Assembly (NCBI GenBank): GCA_902619595.1
Contig: CACNFE010000001.1
Location: 113,280 to 177,279, forward strand
Origin: an uncultured Pelagibacteraceae bacterium
GTDB lineage: Bacteria > Pseudomonadota > Alphaproteobacteria > Pelagibacterales > Pelagibacteraceae
Direction: 5' to 3'
DNA length: 64,000 nt
Part shown: in pieces, positions 35,395 to 43,601 of the stretch
Layout: each line of letters opens with the position of its first letter
Position numbering within the stretch: position 1 is the first letter of the stretch
Made by a program: the position numbers and the translations under genes
The notes under the pieces: model-generated
What the model was told of the DNA's origin: nothing
Database searches by the model: none
The model's input: the letters and a program-made list of their open reading frames with translations, nothing else

Positions 35395-36753
35395 TTATTT
35401 TAGTTGATTAAAAAGTTCAGGCGGAATACCTTTATCTGCCATTCCTTTCATATTTCCTTTTGACATCTTTCTCATCATTTCAGACATCATTTTAAATTGC
35501 TTGAGCAATTTATTGATAGTGGCTATGTCTGTACCAGAGCCATTAGCAATTCTTTTTTTTCTTGATCCATCAATTATTTTTGGATTTTGTCTCTCTTTTT
35601 TAGTCATCGATAAAATGACAGCTTCATTTTGAGTTATAACTTTTTCATCTATTCCAGATTGATCCATTTGTGATTTTATTTTTGAAACCCCAGGAAGAAA
35701 GGACATTATGCCCTCTATGCCACCCATTTTTTTCATCTGCTTTAATTGTGATAAATAATCATCTAAAGAAAACTGGCCCTTCTTTAAATTTTCTTCTGTT
35801 TTTTTTAATTTCTCTTCATCAAGATCTTCAGCAGCTTTTTCAACAAGGCTAACTATATCCCCCATTCCTAAAATTCTGTTTACAATTCTTTCGGGATAGA
35901 AAACTTCAAGATTTTCAATTTTTTCACCAACACCTAAAAATTTTATTGGAACGTTTGCTACATATTTCATACTTAATGCAGCTCCACCTCTTCCATCTCC
36001 ATCAGACCTTGTAAGAACAATTCCTGACAAATTAACTGTGTTTTTAAATTCTTTAGCCACATTTGCTGCAACCTGACCAGTAAGCGAATCTGCAACCAAA
36101 ATTGTCTCTACGGGATTTATAATTTCTTCAATTTGCTTAATTTCACTCATCATTTGTAAATCGATTTGGGTCCTACCCGCAGTATCGAATAATATTACCT
36201 CTGATCCATTAAGACTTGCGGCACTCAAAGCTCTTCTACATATATCAGCTGGTTGTTGTCCCTCAATAATTGGTAAGGTGTTAATATTATGCTGTTCTCC
36301 TAAAAGTTTAAGTTGTTCTTGAGCTGCGGGCCTATAAATATCTAGGCTTACAATCATTACTTTCTTTTTTTTATTTTTTTCAATAAACTTTGCAAGTTTT
36401 GCTGTTGTTGTGGTCTTTCCAGATCCTTGTAAACCTACCATCATCATAGATACTGGAGGTACAGCATTAAAATTTAAATCAGTATTTTCGCTTCCTAATA
36501 AATTTATTAATTCATCATTTACAATTTTAACCACCATTTGTCCTGGCGATGTAGATCTAATGATTTCTTGTCCTAATGCCTTAGGTTTAATTTTATTTAC
36601 AAAATCTTTAGCAACCTCTAATGAGACATCTGCCTCTAAAAGTGCCAATCTGATATTTCTTAACCCTTCATCAACCTGCTTCTCATCTAGAGATGCTGAC
36701 TTTTTTAAGGAGGAAAATATTTCCTCGAATTTATTAGTTAAATTTTCAAACAT
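35395..36753 (-). CDS. ffh: Signal recognition particle protein Ffh
   Basis: 452 residues. Ffh binds signal sequences of membrane proteins and docks with FtsY. It has the helical N domain (1-90), the G domain with P-loop [14 protein letters not shown] (about 104-117), DTAGRTQID, and [10 protein letters not shown] where most homologues have TKLDGDARGG. The methionine-rich M domain follows (about 320-452), with [16 protein letters not shown] and the RNA-binding [14 protein letters not shown] stretch. It is the first gene of the long minus-strand run and is preceded by a structured RNA leader. ftsY is 1 kb away on the other strand. Confidence 0.97.
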   Translation of the reverse strand: MFENLTNKFEEIFSSLKKSASLDEKQVDEGLRNIRLALLEADVSLEVAKDFVNKIKPKALGQEIIRSTSPGQMVVKIVNDELINLLGSENTDLNFNAVPPVSMMMVGLQGSGKTTTTAKLAKFIEKNKKKKVMIVSLDIYRPAAQEQLKLLGEQHNINTLPIIEGQQPADICRRALSAASLNGSEVILFDTAGRTQIDLQMMSEIKQIEEIINPVETILVADSLTGQVAANVAKEFKNTVNLSGIVLTRSDGDGRGGAALSMKYVANVPIKFLGVGEKIENLEVFYPERIVNRILGMGDIVSLVEKAAEDLDEEKLKKTEENLKKGQFSLDDYLSQLKQMKKMGGIEGIMSFLPGVSKIKSQMDQSGIDEKVITQNEAVILSMTKKERQNPKIIDGSRKKRIANGSGTDIATINKLLKQFKMMSEMMRKMSKGNMKGMADKGIPPELFNQLK

Positions 36754-36759
36754 AATTTC

Positions 36760-36870
36760 ATCCAGCAGTTATCGCACCAGTGGGCGAACCCTCGCTGACT
36801 GGTGTCGATCTCTTTGTTGCCAAAGACACCGCAAATTGCTGTTTTTGCGGAAGTTTCGACAAACTATAAT
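36760..36870 (-). ncRNA. Structured RNA leader upstream of ffh (pseudoknot-capable)
   Basis: The 158-base gap between ffh and dapF contains a stretch that is about half G+C in a 30% G+C genome. It has consecutive stems: 36852-36856 with 36861-36865; 36829-36835 with 36844-36850; 36811-36816 with 36821-36826; and 36775-36781 with 36798-36804, which holds an inner stem 36784-36787 with 36792-36795. The octanucleotide loop of the second stem contains CAGCA on the minus strand. It can pair with UGCUG (36763-36767), which overlaps the GGA that could serve as the ffh ribosome-binding site. Orientation toward ffh is inferred from this. No SRP RNA signature (GGAAGG-AGCAG) is seen. I recall structured leaders near ffh being proposed for Pelagibacter but cannot verify it. 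Confidence 0.6.
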
Positions 36871-36911
36871 AGAGGTTCAAAAAGTCAATAAATAAGTTAA
36901 GTATTAAATAT

Positions 36912-37736
36912 ATGGAATTTAGAGCTTTTAAAATGGATGGTTTGGGTAACGATTTTATAATTATAGATAATAGAGAAAAAATTATAAATCTTACAAAGGA
37001 CCAAATTATAAAAATTTGCGATAGAAATTTTATTGGTTGCGATCAGTTAATATTTATTAAAAAAAACCAAAATTCTGATGGTTATCTTGAATTTTTTAAT
37101 TCTGATGGTGGAAAAGCAGGTGCATGTGGTAATGGGACAAGGTGTGTCGCTGATTTTATAGCAAAAGAAAAAAATAAAAAAATTGTTAATTTAACTACTT
37201 CCTCTGGAAATTTGAAATCTGAGATAATTGGAGAAAATATTGTTTCAACTGAAATGGGACAACCAAAAACTAAATGGAGCGAAATTCCATTATCAAAAGA
37301 ATTAAATACAATAAATTTAAATATTAAAATTTTTGATAAATTTAAAAAAGAATTTCAAGGCGGTACAGCAGTAAATATTGGAAATCCACATGTAGTTTTT
37401 TTTTTACCAAACATTGATAACTTCGATATAAAAAAAATTGGTCCTGAAATTGAAAATCATAATTTATTTCCGGAAAAAACAAATGTTACTTTAGCAAAAG
37501 TAATTAGTAAAAATTTAATTAAAGTAAATGTATGGGAAAGAGGAGCGGGAAATACAAAAGCTTGTGGAACTGCAGCTTGTGCAACTGCAGTAGCGGGTAA
37601 GTTGAATGACTTAACAGATCAAAAAGTAGATATTGAATTTGCTACTGGTAAATTGTTTGTCAAAATTGATGAAAAAAATTCAATTCATATGAAGGGTCCA
37701 GTTTCAAAAATAGATACTATTAATGTCAAATTGTAA
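36912..37736 (+). CDS. dapF: Diaminopimelate epimerase
   Basis: 274 residues. It converts LL- to meso-diaminopimelate for lysine and peptidoglycan. The two active-site cysteines lie in GACGNGTRC (C72) and in KACGTAACATAV near residue 218. The N-terminal FKMDGLGNDFIIID and the GNPHVVFF segment are standard. It is divergent from ffh across the structured leader, and its stop overlaps ftsY (TAATG). The pairing of dapF with ftsY is seen in other alphaproteobacteria. Confidence 0.97.
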   Translation: MEFRAFKMDGLGNDFIIIDNREKIINLTKDQIIKICDRNFIGCDQLIFIKKNQNSDGYLEFFNSDGGKAGACGNGTRCVADFIAKEKNKKIVNLTTSSGNLKSEIIGENIVSTEMGQPKTKWSEIPLSKELNTINLNIKIFDKFKKEFQGGTAVNIGNPHVVFFLPNIDNFDIKKIGPEIENHNLFPEKTNVTLAKVISKNLIKVNVWERGAGNTKACGTAACATAVAGKLNDLTDQKVDIEFATGKLFVKIDEKNSIHMKGPVSKIDTINVKL

Positions 37737-38653
37737 TGAGCATATTTGAAAAATTTAAAATAGGCTTTAAAAAAAGTGCGGAGAATATTTCCTCGGGTTT
37801 TCGAGAAATTCTTATAAAGAAAGAAATTGATGATAACTCACTTAATAAAATAGAGGAATTTTTAATAAGTTCTGATGTAGGAATTGATGCAGCTTCTGAA
37901 ATAAGAAATATTTTAGCTCAAGAAAAAATTGATCCAAGTTCGGACTTAATTGAAGAAATAAATAAAGTTCTTAAAGGGTATATTGTCTCTACTATGGGTA
38001 ATTTTGAAAAAAAAGATTTTTTCAAAAATAATAATAATTTAAATGTTATATTAGTGGCTGGTGTCAACGGCTCTGGAAAAACAACAACGATTGGCAAAAT
38101 CGCTAAAATTTTTAAAGAAAATAATAATAAAGTAGTCTTGTCTGCGTCTGATACATTTAGAGCTGCAGCAATTGAACAATTAGAAAATTGGGCAAATAAA
38201 ATCGGTGTCGATTTAGTAAAATCAAATCAAGGGTCGGATCCTGCATCTGTTGCATATAAAGCAATGAGTTTTGCTAAAGAAAATAACTTTAACCAATTAA
38301 TTATTGATACAGCTGGAAGGTTGCAAAATAAAAAAAATTTGATGGAGGAGTATAAAAAAATTGCAAACGTTGTAAAAAAAATCGACAATAATGCTCCAAA
38401 TGAAGTTATTTTAGTTTTAGATGCTACTTCAGGACAAAATATACTGAGTCAAGTTGACGAGTTTAACAAAATTATTCCAATCACCGGACTTGTTATGACA
38501 AAATTAGATGGAACAGCAAAGGGTGGTATTCTCTTAGCTTTGTCTAAAAAATATAAAATTCCAATAATAGGACTTGGTTTAGGTGAAAAAGAGGATGATC
38601 TTCAAATATTTGATGTAGAAAAATTTGCTGAAGCTTTTACTCAAATAAATTAG
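37736..38653 (+). CDS. ftsY: Signal recognition particle receptor FtsY
   Basis: 305 residues. FtsY is the membrane-associated GTPase that receives the Ffh-ribosome complex. The NG domain is complete: P-loop GVNGSGKTTTIGKIAK (about 109-124), SASDTFRAAAIEQL, DTAGRLQNKKNLM, TKLDGTAKGG and the C-terminal GLGLGEKEDDLQIFD. The acidic N-terminal A domain of E. coli FtsY is absent, as is common in alphaproteobacteria. The 3' end overlaps the oppositely oriented gene at 38650 by four bases. Confidence 0.97.
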   Translation: MSIFEKFKIGFKKSAENISSGFREILIKKEIDDNSLNKIEEFLISSDVGIDAASEIRNILAQEKIDPSSDLIEEINKVLKGYIVSTMGNFEKKDFFKNNNNLNVILVAGVNGSGKTTTIGKIAKIFKENNNKVVLSASDTFRAAAIEQLENWANKIGVDLVKSNQGSDPASVAYKAMSFAKENNFNQLIIDTAGRLQNKKNLMEEYKKIANVVKKIDNNAPNEVILVLDATSGQNILSQVDEFNKIIPITGLVMTKLDGTAKGGILLALSKKYKIPIIGLGLGEKEDDLQIFDVEKFAEAFTQIN

Positions 38654-39198
38654 TTTATTAAATTTTTTGATATCAAAGGTTTAAATAAATTACACTCATG
38701 CTTTTTATCAAGAGCAGCATATCCACAATTCTTAGCATACGAAGAAATTATAAAACCTAATTTACCACTCCTATCGTTGGATCTTAGTTCTTTTTTTTGA
38801 ATATCAAATGTAAGATTTTTTGAGATGTTTTTATTTGCACTAACCATCACTAATGTATTATTATCCTCTAAAAGATAATACGCAAAATCCTCTGGAAATA
38901 CTGGATAATCATAATCCATTAAAAATAATTTAGCTTTATTTGGAAACCACTCATAAGAAATAAGAGGTAGATCCTTTTTTAATTTATGGTCATATAGATA
39001 AAGATCTTGTGGATAATCAGTTACATAATTTAAATCTTCTCCTCTTGCAAGTATGGCATTTTCTCTTGTTTTAAAATATAGAGTGAATTTTTTGTCATAA
39101 GACACCATTTTACCTATATGAAAGTATTTATCTGATTGATCAGAAGACGCATTGCTACAAATTAAAAGTAAAAGTGTTATTATAAAAATATTTCTCAT
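38650..39198 (-). CDS. Exported protein of unknown function
   Basis: 182 residues from the ATG at 39198. A TTG two codons upstream is possible but lacks support. The N-terminus (MRNIFIITLLLLICSNASSDQ) is a signal peptide with a probable cleavage after about residue 17-18. The mature part is mixed alpha/beta with many tyrosines and aspartates (YDKKFTLYFKTRENAILARGEDLNY, then DLYLYDHKLKKDLPL). Two cysteines near the C-terminus (in KNCGYAAL and HECNLF) could form a disulfide. I do not recognise the family. It overlaps ftsY at the 3' end and has no close operon partner upstream (48-base gap). Confidence 0.75.
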   Translation of the reverse strand: MRNIFIITLLLLICSNASSDQSDKYFHIGKMVSYDKKFTLYFKTRENAILARGEDLNYVTDYPQDLYLYDHKLKKDLPLISYEWFPNKAKLFLMDYDYPVFPEDFAYYLLEDNNTLVMVSANKNISKNLTFDIQKKELRSNDRSGKLGFIISSYAKNCGYAALDKKHECNLFKPLISKNLIN

Positions 39199-39246
39199 AA
39201 ACAAAATTTAATTGTAAACTTTGAAGAGTATTTGTTTAAAATGTGT

Positions 39247-40053
39247 CTATTTTAGACTTTTAATAAATTTTTGAATTTCGCTGATTAAATTTTGATCGAA
39301 ATTCATCATATGATCATCATTTTTTATGAAATATTTTGATTTTTGAGTGTTTGATTTTTCAAATATTTCAACACCCATACTAAAAGGAACTATAGTATCC
39401 TCCTCACCGTGCATCACTAATAGGGGGGAATTTATTTTTTGAATCTTATTAATAGAGTCGAATTTATCTTTAAGAATAATTTTAACTGGAAAAATTGGAT
39501 AATATTTTTGTGCAAGTCTTGTCATTGAAGTAAATGGGGATTCTAATATTATCCCTGCGAACTTATGTTTACTCGCTAAATCAACAGCAACTGCTGTACC
39601 AAGAGACTCTCCATATATAATTATATCTTTATCTTTAACACCATTGTTATTCAGCCAAATTTTAGCGGATTTTGCGTCTTCATATAAGCCACTCTCAGTT
39701 GGTTTTCCCTCATTTCCACTGAAACCTCTATAAGCAATTATTAAGTAATTTATTTCAAGTTTTGAAAGTTCATTTAGTTTATAAACTCTATTATCGAGTT
39801 TTCCAGCATTTCCATGAAAAAAAAGAATAGTTTTGTAATCTGAGTTTTTTTCAAAATACCAAGAAACAAGTTTATTTTCTGATTGAATAAATTTTTTTTC
39901 TATATTGTGGTTTAGAGATGTTTCGTCTAAGTAATTATTTTCACTTGGATGATAAAGTAATTTTCTTTGATAAAAAAACAAAAAAATTATTACAAAGATA
40001 TATAAAAATAATAATATTAAAAAAGAATTAAGAGCGATGCTTCCTAGCTTCAT
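39247..40053 (-). CDS. Membrane-anchored alpha/beta hydrolase (BEM46-like)
   Basis: 268 residues. A single N-terminal transmembrane helix (about 8-30) is followed by an alpha/beta hydrolase domain. The segments are TILFFHGNAGKLDNRVYKL with the oxyanion loop, YRGFSGNEGKPTESGLYEDA, the nucleophile in IIYGESLGTAVAVDLA (about 147-162), the acid in LLVMHGEEDTIVPFSMG and the histidine in KNDDHMMNF. This is the pattern of the BEM46/YfhR group of serine hydrolases. The substrate is unknown. It lies eight bases after the small membrane protein gene, so the two may be cotranscribed. Confidence 0.85.
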   Translation of the reverse strand: MKLGSIALNSFLILLFLYIFVIIFLFFYQRKLLYHPSENNYLDETSLNHNIEKKFIQSENKLVSWYFEKNSDYKTILFFHGNAGKLDNRVYKLNELSKLEINYLIIAYRGFSGNEGKPTESGLYEDAKSAKIWLNNNGVKDKDIIIYGESLGTAVAVDLASKHKFAGIILESPFTSMTRLAQKYYPIFPVKIILKDKFDSINKIQKINSPLLVMHGEEDTIVPFSMGVEIFEKSNTQKSKYFIKNDDHMMNFDQNLISEIQKFIKSLK

Positions 40054-40061
40054 TAAAAAAA

Positions 40062-40238
40062 TTATTTTTTATCGAAAAAGGCTTCATATAGCATCATGAA
40101 TATGGCAACTCCCATTAGTAAGTAGACTGGCAAAACATCCCAAAAGGTTATCATCATTGATCTTGTTAATGTTGTAGCAAGACCAACTAGAAAAAAAACT
40201 GCAAAAGACAAACCTATTAATGTAGTTATTTTATTCAT
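40062..40238 (-). CDS. Small membrane protein, two helices
   Basis: 58 residues from the ATG at 40238 (MNKITTLIGLSFAVFFLVGL). AAGGAG lies four bases upstream, one of the clearest ribosome-binding sites in the window, and decides this start over a TTG at 40262. Two hydrophobic segments (about 6-24 and 32-52) with a short loop suggest an inner-membrane hairpin. The ATG is just inside the end of the amidase gene (8-base overlap), so it is the next gene of the amidase/TRAP transcript. I do not recognise the family. Confidence 0.75.
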   Translation of the reverse strand: MNKITTLIGLSFAVFFLVGLATTLTRSMMITFWDVLPVYLLMGVAIFMMLYEAFFDKK

Positions 40239-41568
40239 TAAACTCCTTACTTTTTTGTTCAAGCCATCTCGCGGTACTTAAAAATCTTAGATCGTCATAT
40301 TTATCTCCAACAAGCTGGACACCTAAGGGTAGATTATTTTCTCCTTGAAGTAAAGGCAGAGAAATTGCTGGAGTATGCATATAAGACCAGACTCTATTAA
40401 AATCTGCACTTCCAGTGTCTTTTAGTCCTTTATCTGCTACCCCAGTGCTACACGGGCTTAATACTCCGTGATAATCCTCGAACACCTCTTTATAAGACTC
40501 ATAACTTCTTTTCATAAAATCAACTGCATCTAAATATTCTTTTGCTGAATATTTCATTCCTCTTGCGATTGCTGATTGCATTTGTTTTGATAGCTTATTT
40601 TTAGACTTTTTGTAGTAAACTTGAAAGTTATTAGCTAAATCGGTTTCATGAATAACTCTGTGATATTTATCTATATCCTTAAAATATGATGGCGTATCAA
40701 ATACTTCAATATTTTTTTTAAAAGTTTTAATAAAGTATTCAAAAGACTCTCTTGATTTTTTATCAATCTTTTTCCAGCTATTGGTTTTATAAAAAATAAA
40801 TTTTGGCTCAAATAATGGTGCTTTCAAACATTCTTCCAACATAAACTCTGATGAATAATGTATAGTCGCTTCATCGTACTGATCTTTTTTAATTAACACC
40901 TTTGCAAGTAAAGCTACATCCTCGACGGTTTTTCCGAAAACACCTATATGATCTAGATTATATGATGTTCTGAGAACACCATTTCTTGATATTAATCCAT
41001 AACTTGGTTTGTAACCAACTACACCACAATAAGAAGCAGGTCTTATAACGGATCCGCCAGTTTGGGATCCAATAGATAATGGAGCCATATGAGTTGCGAT
41101 TACAGCAGCTGATCCACTCGAGGATCCACCAGGTGTTCTAGTATAATCATGAGGATTTCTTGTTGCTGGGGGGCCAAGATAAGCAAGTTCTGATGTTGCT
41201 GTCTTACCCATTATTATTGCACCTTCAGATTTTAGTAAATCAACGATTTCAGCATTTTGCGATTGAGTCCTACCTTTTCTTAAAACAGTGCCACATTCTG
41301 TTGGCATATCATAAGTGCCAATTATATCTTTTAAAGCTACAGGAACTCCATGAAGTAACCCCATCGGTTTACCTGACTTTCTATAAGTATCTGCTTCTTG
41401 GGCTTTTTCTAATAATAGTTTTTTATCAAAGAATGCCCAAGCTTTAACATCTTTTTCAAATTTGTTTACTTGAGAAATATAGTGCTCACACAACTCTAAA
41501 GAAGTCATCTCGGATTTTCTAATCTTTTCTGCTAATTTAGATATTGGTAATGAAAAGACATTCGTCAT
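40231..41568 (-). CDS. Amidase (amidase-signature family)
   Basis: 445 residues. The amidase-signature triad is intact: K80 in GVPVALKDIIG, the cis-serine near S149 in TPGGSSSGSAA, and the nucleophile S173 in GSQTGGSVIRPAS. The protein resembles GatA and aryl/aliphatic amidases, but no gatB or gatC is adjacent, so a catabolic amidase or amide/carbamate hydrolase is more likely than tRNA amidation. It starts seven bases after dctM. That suggests it acts on something brought in by the TRAP system or on a product of it. The substrate cannot be read from the sequence. Confidence 0.88.
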   Translation of the reverse strand: MTNVFSLPISKLAEKIRKSEMTSLELCEHYISQVNKFEKDVKAWAFFDKKLLLEKAQEADTYRKSGKPMGLLHGVPVALKDIIGTYDMPTECGTVLRKGRTQSQNAEIVDLLKSEGAIIMGKTATSELAYLGPPATRNPHDYTRTPGGSSSGSAAVIATHMAPLSIGSQTGGSVIRPASYCGVVGYKPSYGLISRNGVLRTSYNLDHIGVFGKTVEDVALLAKVLIKKDQYDEATIHYSSEFMLEECLKAPLFEPKFIFYKTNSWKKIDKKSRESFEYFIKTFKKNIEVFDTPSYFKDIDKYHRVIHETDLANNFQVYYKKSKNKLSKQMQSAIARGMKYSAKEYLDAVDFMKRSYESYKEVFEDYHGVLSPCSTGVADKGLKDTGSADFNRVWSYMHTPAISLPLLQGENNLPLGVQLVGDKYDDLRFLSTARWLEQKSKEFNE

Positions 41569-41575
41569 TTAAAAA

Positions 41576-42937
41576 TTACTCTGCAAATAACGTATCAGGT
41601 AACCACAATGCTATTCCAGGAAATATATACATTAAAACCATAGCAAGAATTACAATTCCAAGGAAAGGCATAATTCCTCTAAAAATTTCCATTAACTGAA
41701 CATTTCTGCTTTGAACACCCTTTAAGTAGTAAGCTGACATCGCCATGGGGGGAGTTAAGAAAGATGTTTGTAAATTTAGTGCAATTAACATTGCAAAGAA
41801 ATAAGGATTTACTCCAAAAAACTCTACAAGTGGTAAAAAAATTGGCACAAAAATAATTAATATTTCTGTCCATTCAAGTGGCCATCCTAAAAGGAAAATA
41901 ATAATTTGTGTAATTACTAAAAATTGCCATGGTTTAATATCCATCGATTTAAAAAAATGTTCAAATACCTCATGTCCTCCAAGATAAGAAAATACTGAGG
42001 CAAAAGTCCATGACCCTACAAATAACCACATAATCATAGCGCTAGTTTTTGCAGTCAAAAAAACAGACTCTTTAAAATTTTTCCATTTTAGAGATTTATA
42101 AAAATAAGAAAGCACTAACGCTCCAAATGCACCGACGGCTGCTGCTTCAGCAGGTGTAGCTAATCCAGCTAATATAGTTCCTAAAACAAGGATTATTAAT
42201 GAAAATAATGGAACAAATGAAACTAATACTTCTTTTAAAATTTCAGATCTTGGAGGAATTTCTTCAGCTGCAGGTTTTGGAGCTAAAGAAGGATTAAAGT
42301 ATGCTCTTATTATAACATAAAGAATATATAACCCTGCCAACATCAATCCTGGAAATATTGCTGCAGCAAAAAGTCTGAGTGGAGACAACTGAGCGATTAC
42401 TGCATAAACAATCAACATGATACTTGGAGGAATAAGAATTCCTAAACATCCACCTGAGCAAATTACTCCCGAGGCAAATTTTTTGTCATATCCAGCTCTA
42501 ATCATTGCGGGCCAAGCAAGAAGTCCCATAAGTGTAACGACGGCACCAATTATTCCTGTAGCTGTCGAGAATAATGCACAAGTTACTAGTGCAGCTACTG
42601 CCATCGACGCTGGAAGTCTGTGCGACGCTAGTCTTATTGCAAAAAATAGTTTTGCTACAATACCTGCTCTCTCTACTAAATACCCCATAAATAAAAATAA
42701 GGGGACTGCTGTTAAAACGGTATTATCCATTATTGTATACGTGTTAGACACTAGCAAAGAAAATATCCGATTATCGAACAAGTGATCCATTCTAGTTGGA
42801 TCAAAATATGCGTAATAACCAAAACCAACACCCATTGCTAACAATGTGAATGCAATCGGAAATCCTAATAAAACTGCAAAGAGAAATAAACTCATCATTA
42901 AAATTGCAATCTCTGGATTAGTTAATTCAAATAACAT
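41576..42937 (-). CDS. dctM: TRAP transporter large permease (DctM)
   Basis: 453 residues with about a dozen hydrophobic segments, standard for the large TRAP permease that carries substrate with sodium. Family motifs include FPIAFTLLAMGVGFGYY near the N-terminus, FLFMGYLVERAG, CSGGCLGILIPPSIMLIVYAVIAQLSPLRLFAAAIFPGLML, and ATPAEAAAVGAFGALVLSYFYK. It overlaps dctQ by 11 bases and is followed by the amidase. No fusion with the small subunit. Confidence 0.96.
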   Translation of the reverse strand: MLFELTNPEIAILMMSLFLFAVLLGFPIAFTLLAMGVGFGYYAYFDPTRMDHLFDNRIFSLLVSNTYTIMDNTVLTAVPLFLFMGYLVERAGIVAKLFFAIRLASHRLPASMAVAALVTCALFSTATGIIGAVVTLMGLLAWPAMIRAGYDKKFASGVICSGGCLGILIPPSIMLIVYAVIAQLSPLRLFAAAIFPGLMLAGLYILYVIIRAYFNPSLAPKPAAEEIPPRSEILKEVLVSFVPLFSLIILVLGTILAGLATPAEAAAVGAFGALVLSYFYKSLKWKNFKESVFLTAKTSAMIMWLFVGSWTFASVFSYLGGHEVFEHFFKSMDIKPWQFLVITQIIIFLLGWPLEWTEILIIFVPIFLPLVEFFGVNPYFFAMLIALNLQTSFLTPPMAMSAYYLKGVQSRNVQLMEIFRGIMPFLGIVILAMVLMYIFPGIALWLPDTLFAE

Positions 42938-43514
42938 CTGCTTGATCGTCCTTTTGCGAAGTTCTCATTAAAACTTTTTCTGTTTCCTCAGCATCAGCAG
43001 ATGCTCTTTGAGGCCAATGCCCAGTTCTAATGCAAATAATTGCTCTGCATACCTCACTGACACCTTGTATGGTTAATAATATTCCAGACAATGGTATTAA
43101 TGATTTTGCCATATAAATTTGTATTTGCGCTGGACTGTTCCAGCTCGTTTCTTTTATTTTCCAGGCTAAAGCTGCATATTCATATCCATAAAAAGCTAAA
43201 GCTAAAATTCCAGGGAAGAAAAATAAAAAATAGAGAATTAAATCGATCCAACCTTGTACTCTTGTTGGAAATAATCTGTAAATTACGTCACCTCTTACAT
43301 GAGCTTCTGTCGATAAGGTGTATGCTCCTGCCATCATAAAAATAGCTCCATACATTTGTAAACTAAAATCGAAATTCCATAATGTTGGGCTATTGAATGC
43401 ATATGCCATTATAACTTCATAGCAAGTTCCTCCCATAAGAATGACTATACACCAAGAAAAAGCTTTACCCATTGAAGCACTAAGTGTGTCAGCAAATTTT
43501 ATGAAAGATTTCAT
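42927..43514 (-). CDS. dctQ: TRAP transporter small permease (DctQ)
   Basis: 195 residues with four hydrophobic segments (about 17-37, 50-70, 93-113 and 137-157), the usual topology of the small TRAP subunit. Typical features are NSPTLWNFDFSLQMYGAIFMMAGAYTLSTEAHVRGDVIYRLF and the later WKIKETSWNSPAQIQIYMAKSLIPLSG. It sits between the binding-protein gene (87 bases away, with a terminator between) and dctM (overlapping). Confidence 0.94.
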   Translation of the reverse strand: MKSFIKFADTLSASMGKAFSWCIVILMGGTCYEVIMAYAFNSPTLWNFDFSLQMYGAIFMMAGAYTLSTEAHVRGDVIYRLFPTRVQGWIDLILYFLFFFPGILALAFYGYEYAALAWKIKETSWNSPAQIQIYMAKSLIPLSGILLTIQGVSEVCRAIICIRTGHWPQRASADAEETEKVLMRTSQKDDQADVI

Positions 43515-43552
43515 TATCGTACTTTATGTTAAGTTATATTAACAAAGCAAAC

Positions 43553-43583
43553 AAAAAAAAGGGGACCAAATGGTCCCCTTTTT
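43553..43583 (-). terminator. Intrinsic terminator between dctP and dctQ
   Basis: A perfect hairpin lies at 43561-43578 (GGGGACC, loop of four, GGTCCCC). On the minus strand it is followed by eight U residues (complement of 43553-43560) and preceded by A residues. It is 24 bases after the dctP stop. The flanking T run on the other side makes it bidirectional in form. Its position inside the operon suggests partial termination, giving more binding protein than permease. It is by far the clearest rho-independent terminator in the window. Confidence 0.93.
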
Positions 43584-43601
43584 AAATATTTAAGTTAATA
43601 A

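Noticed and set aside
36780..36810. tRNA T-arm-like GGGTTCGCCC on the minus strand
   Set aside because: No acceptor stem, D arm or anticodon arm can be built around it; it is the loop region of one of the leader stems.
36760..36870. 4.5S SRP RNA gene (ffs) next to ffh
   Set aside because: The hallmark GGAAGG-loop and AGCAG of SRP RNA domain IV are absent from both strands, so a structured leader is the better call.
40231..41568. GatA subunit of the glutamyl-tRNA amidotransferase
   Set aside because: The amidase-signature triad is shared, but gatC and gatB are absent nearby and the gene is linked to a TRAP transporter.
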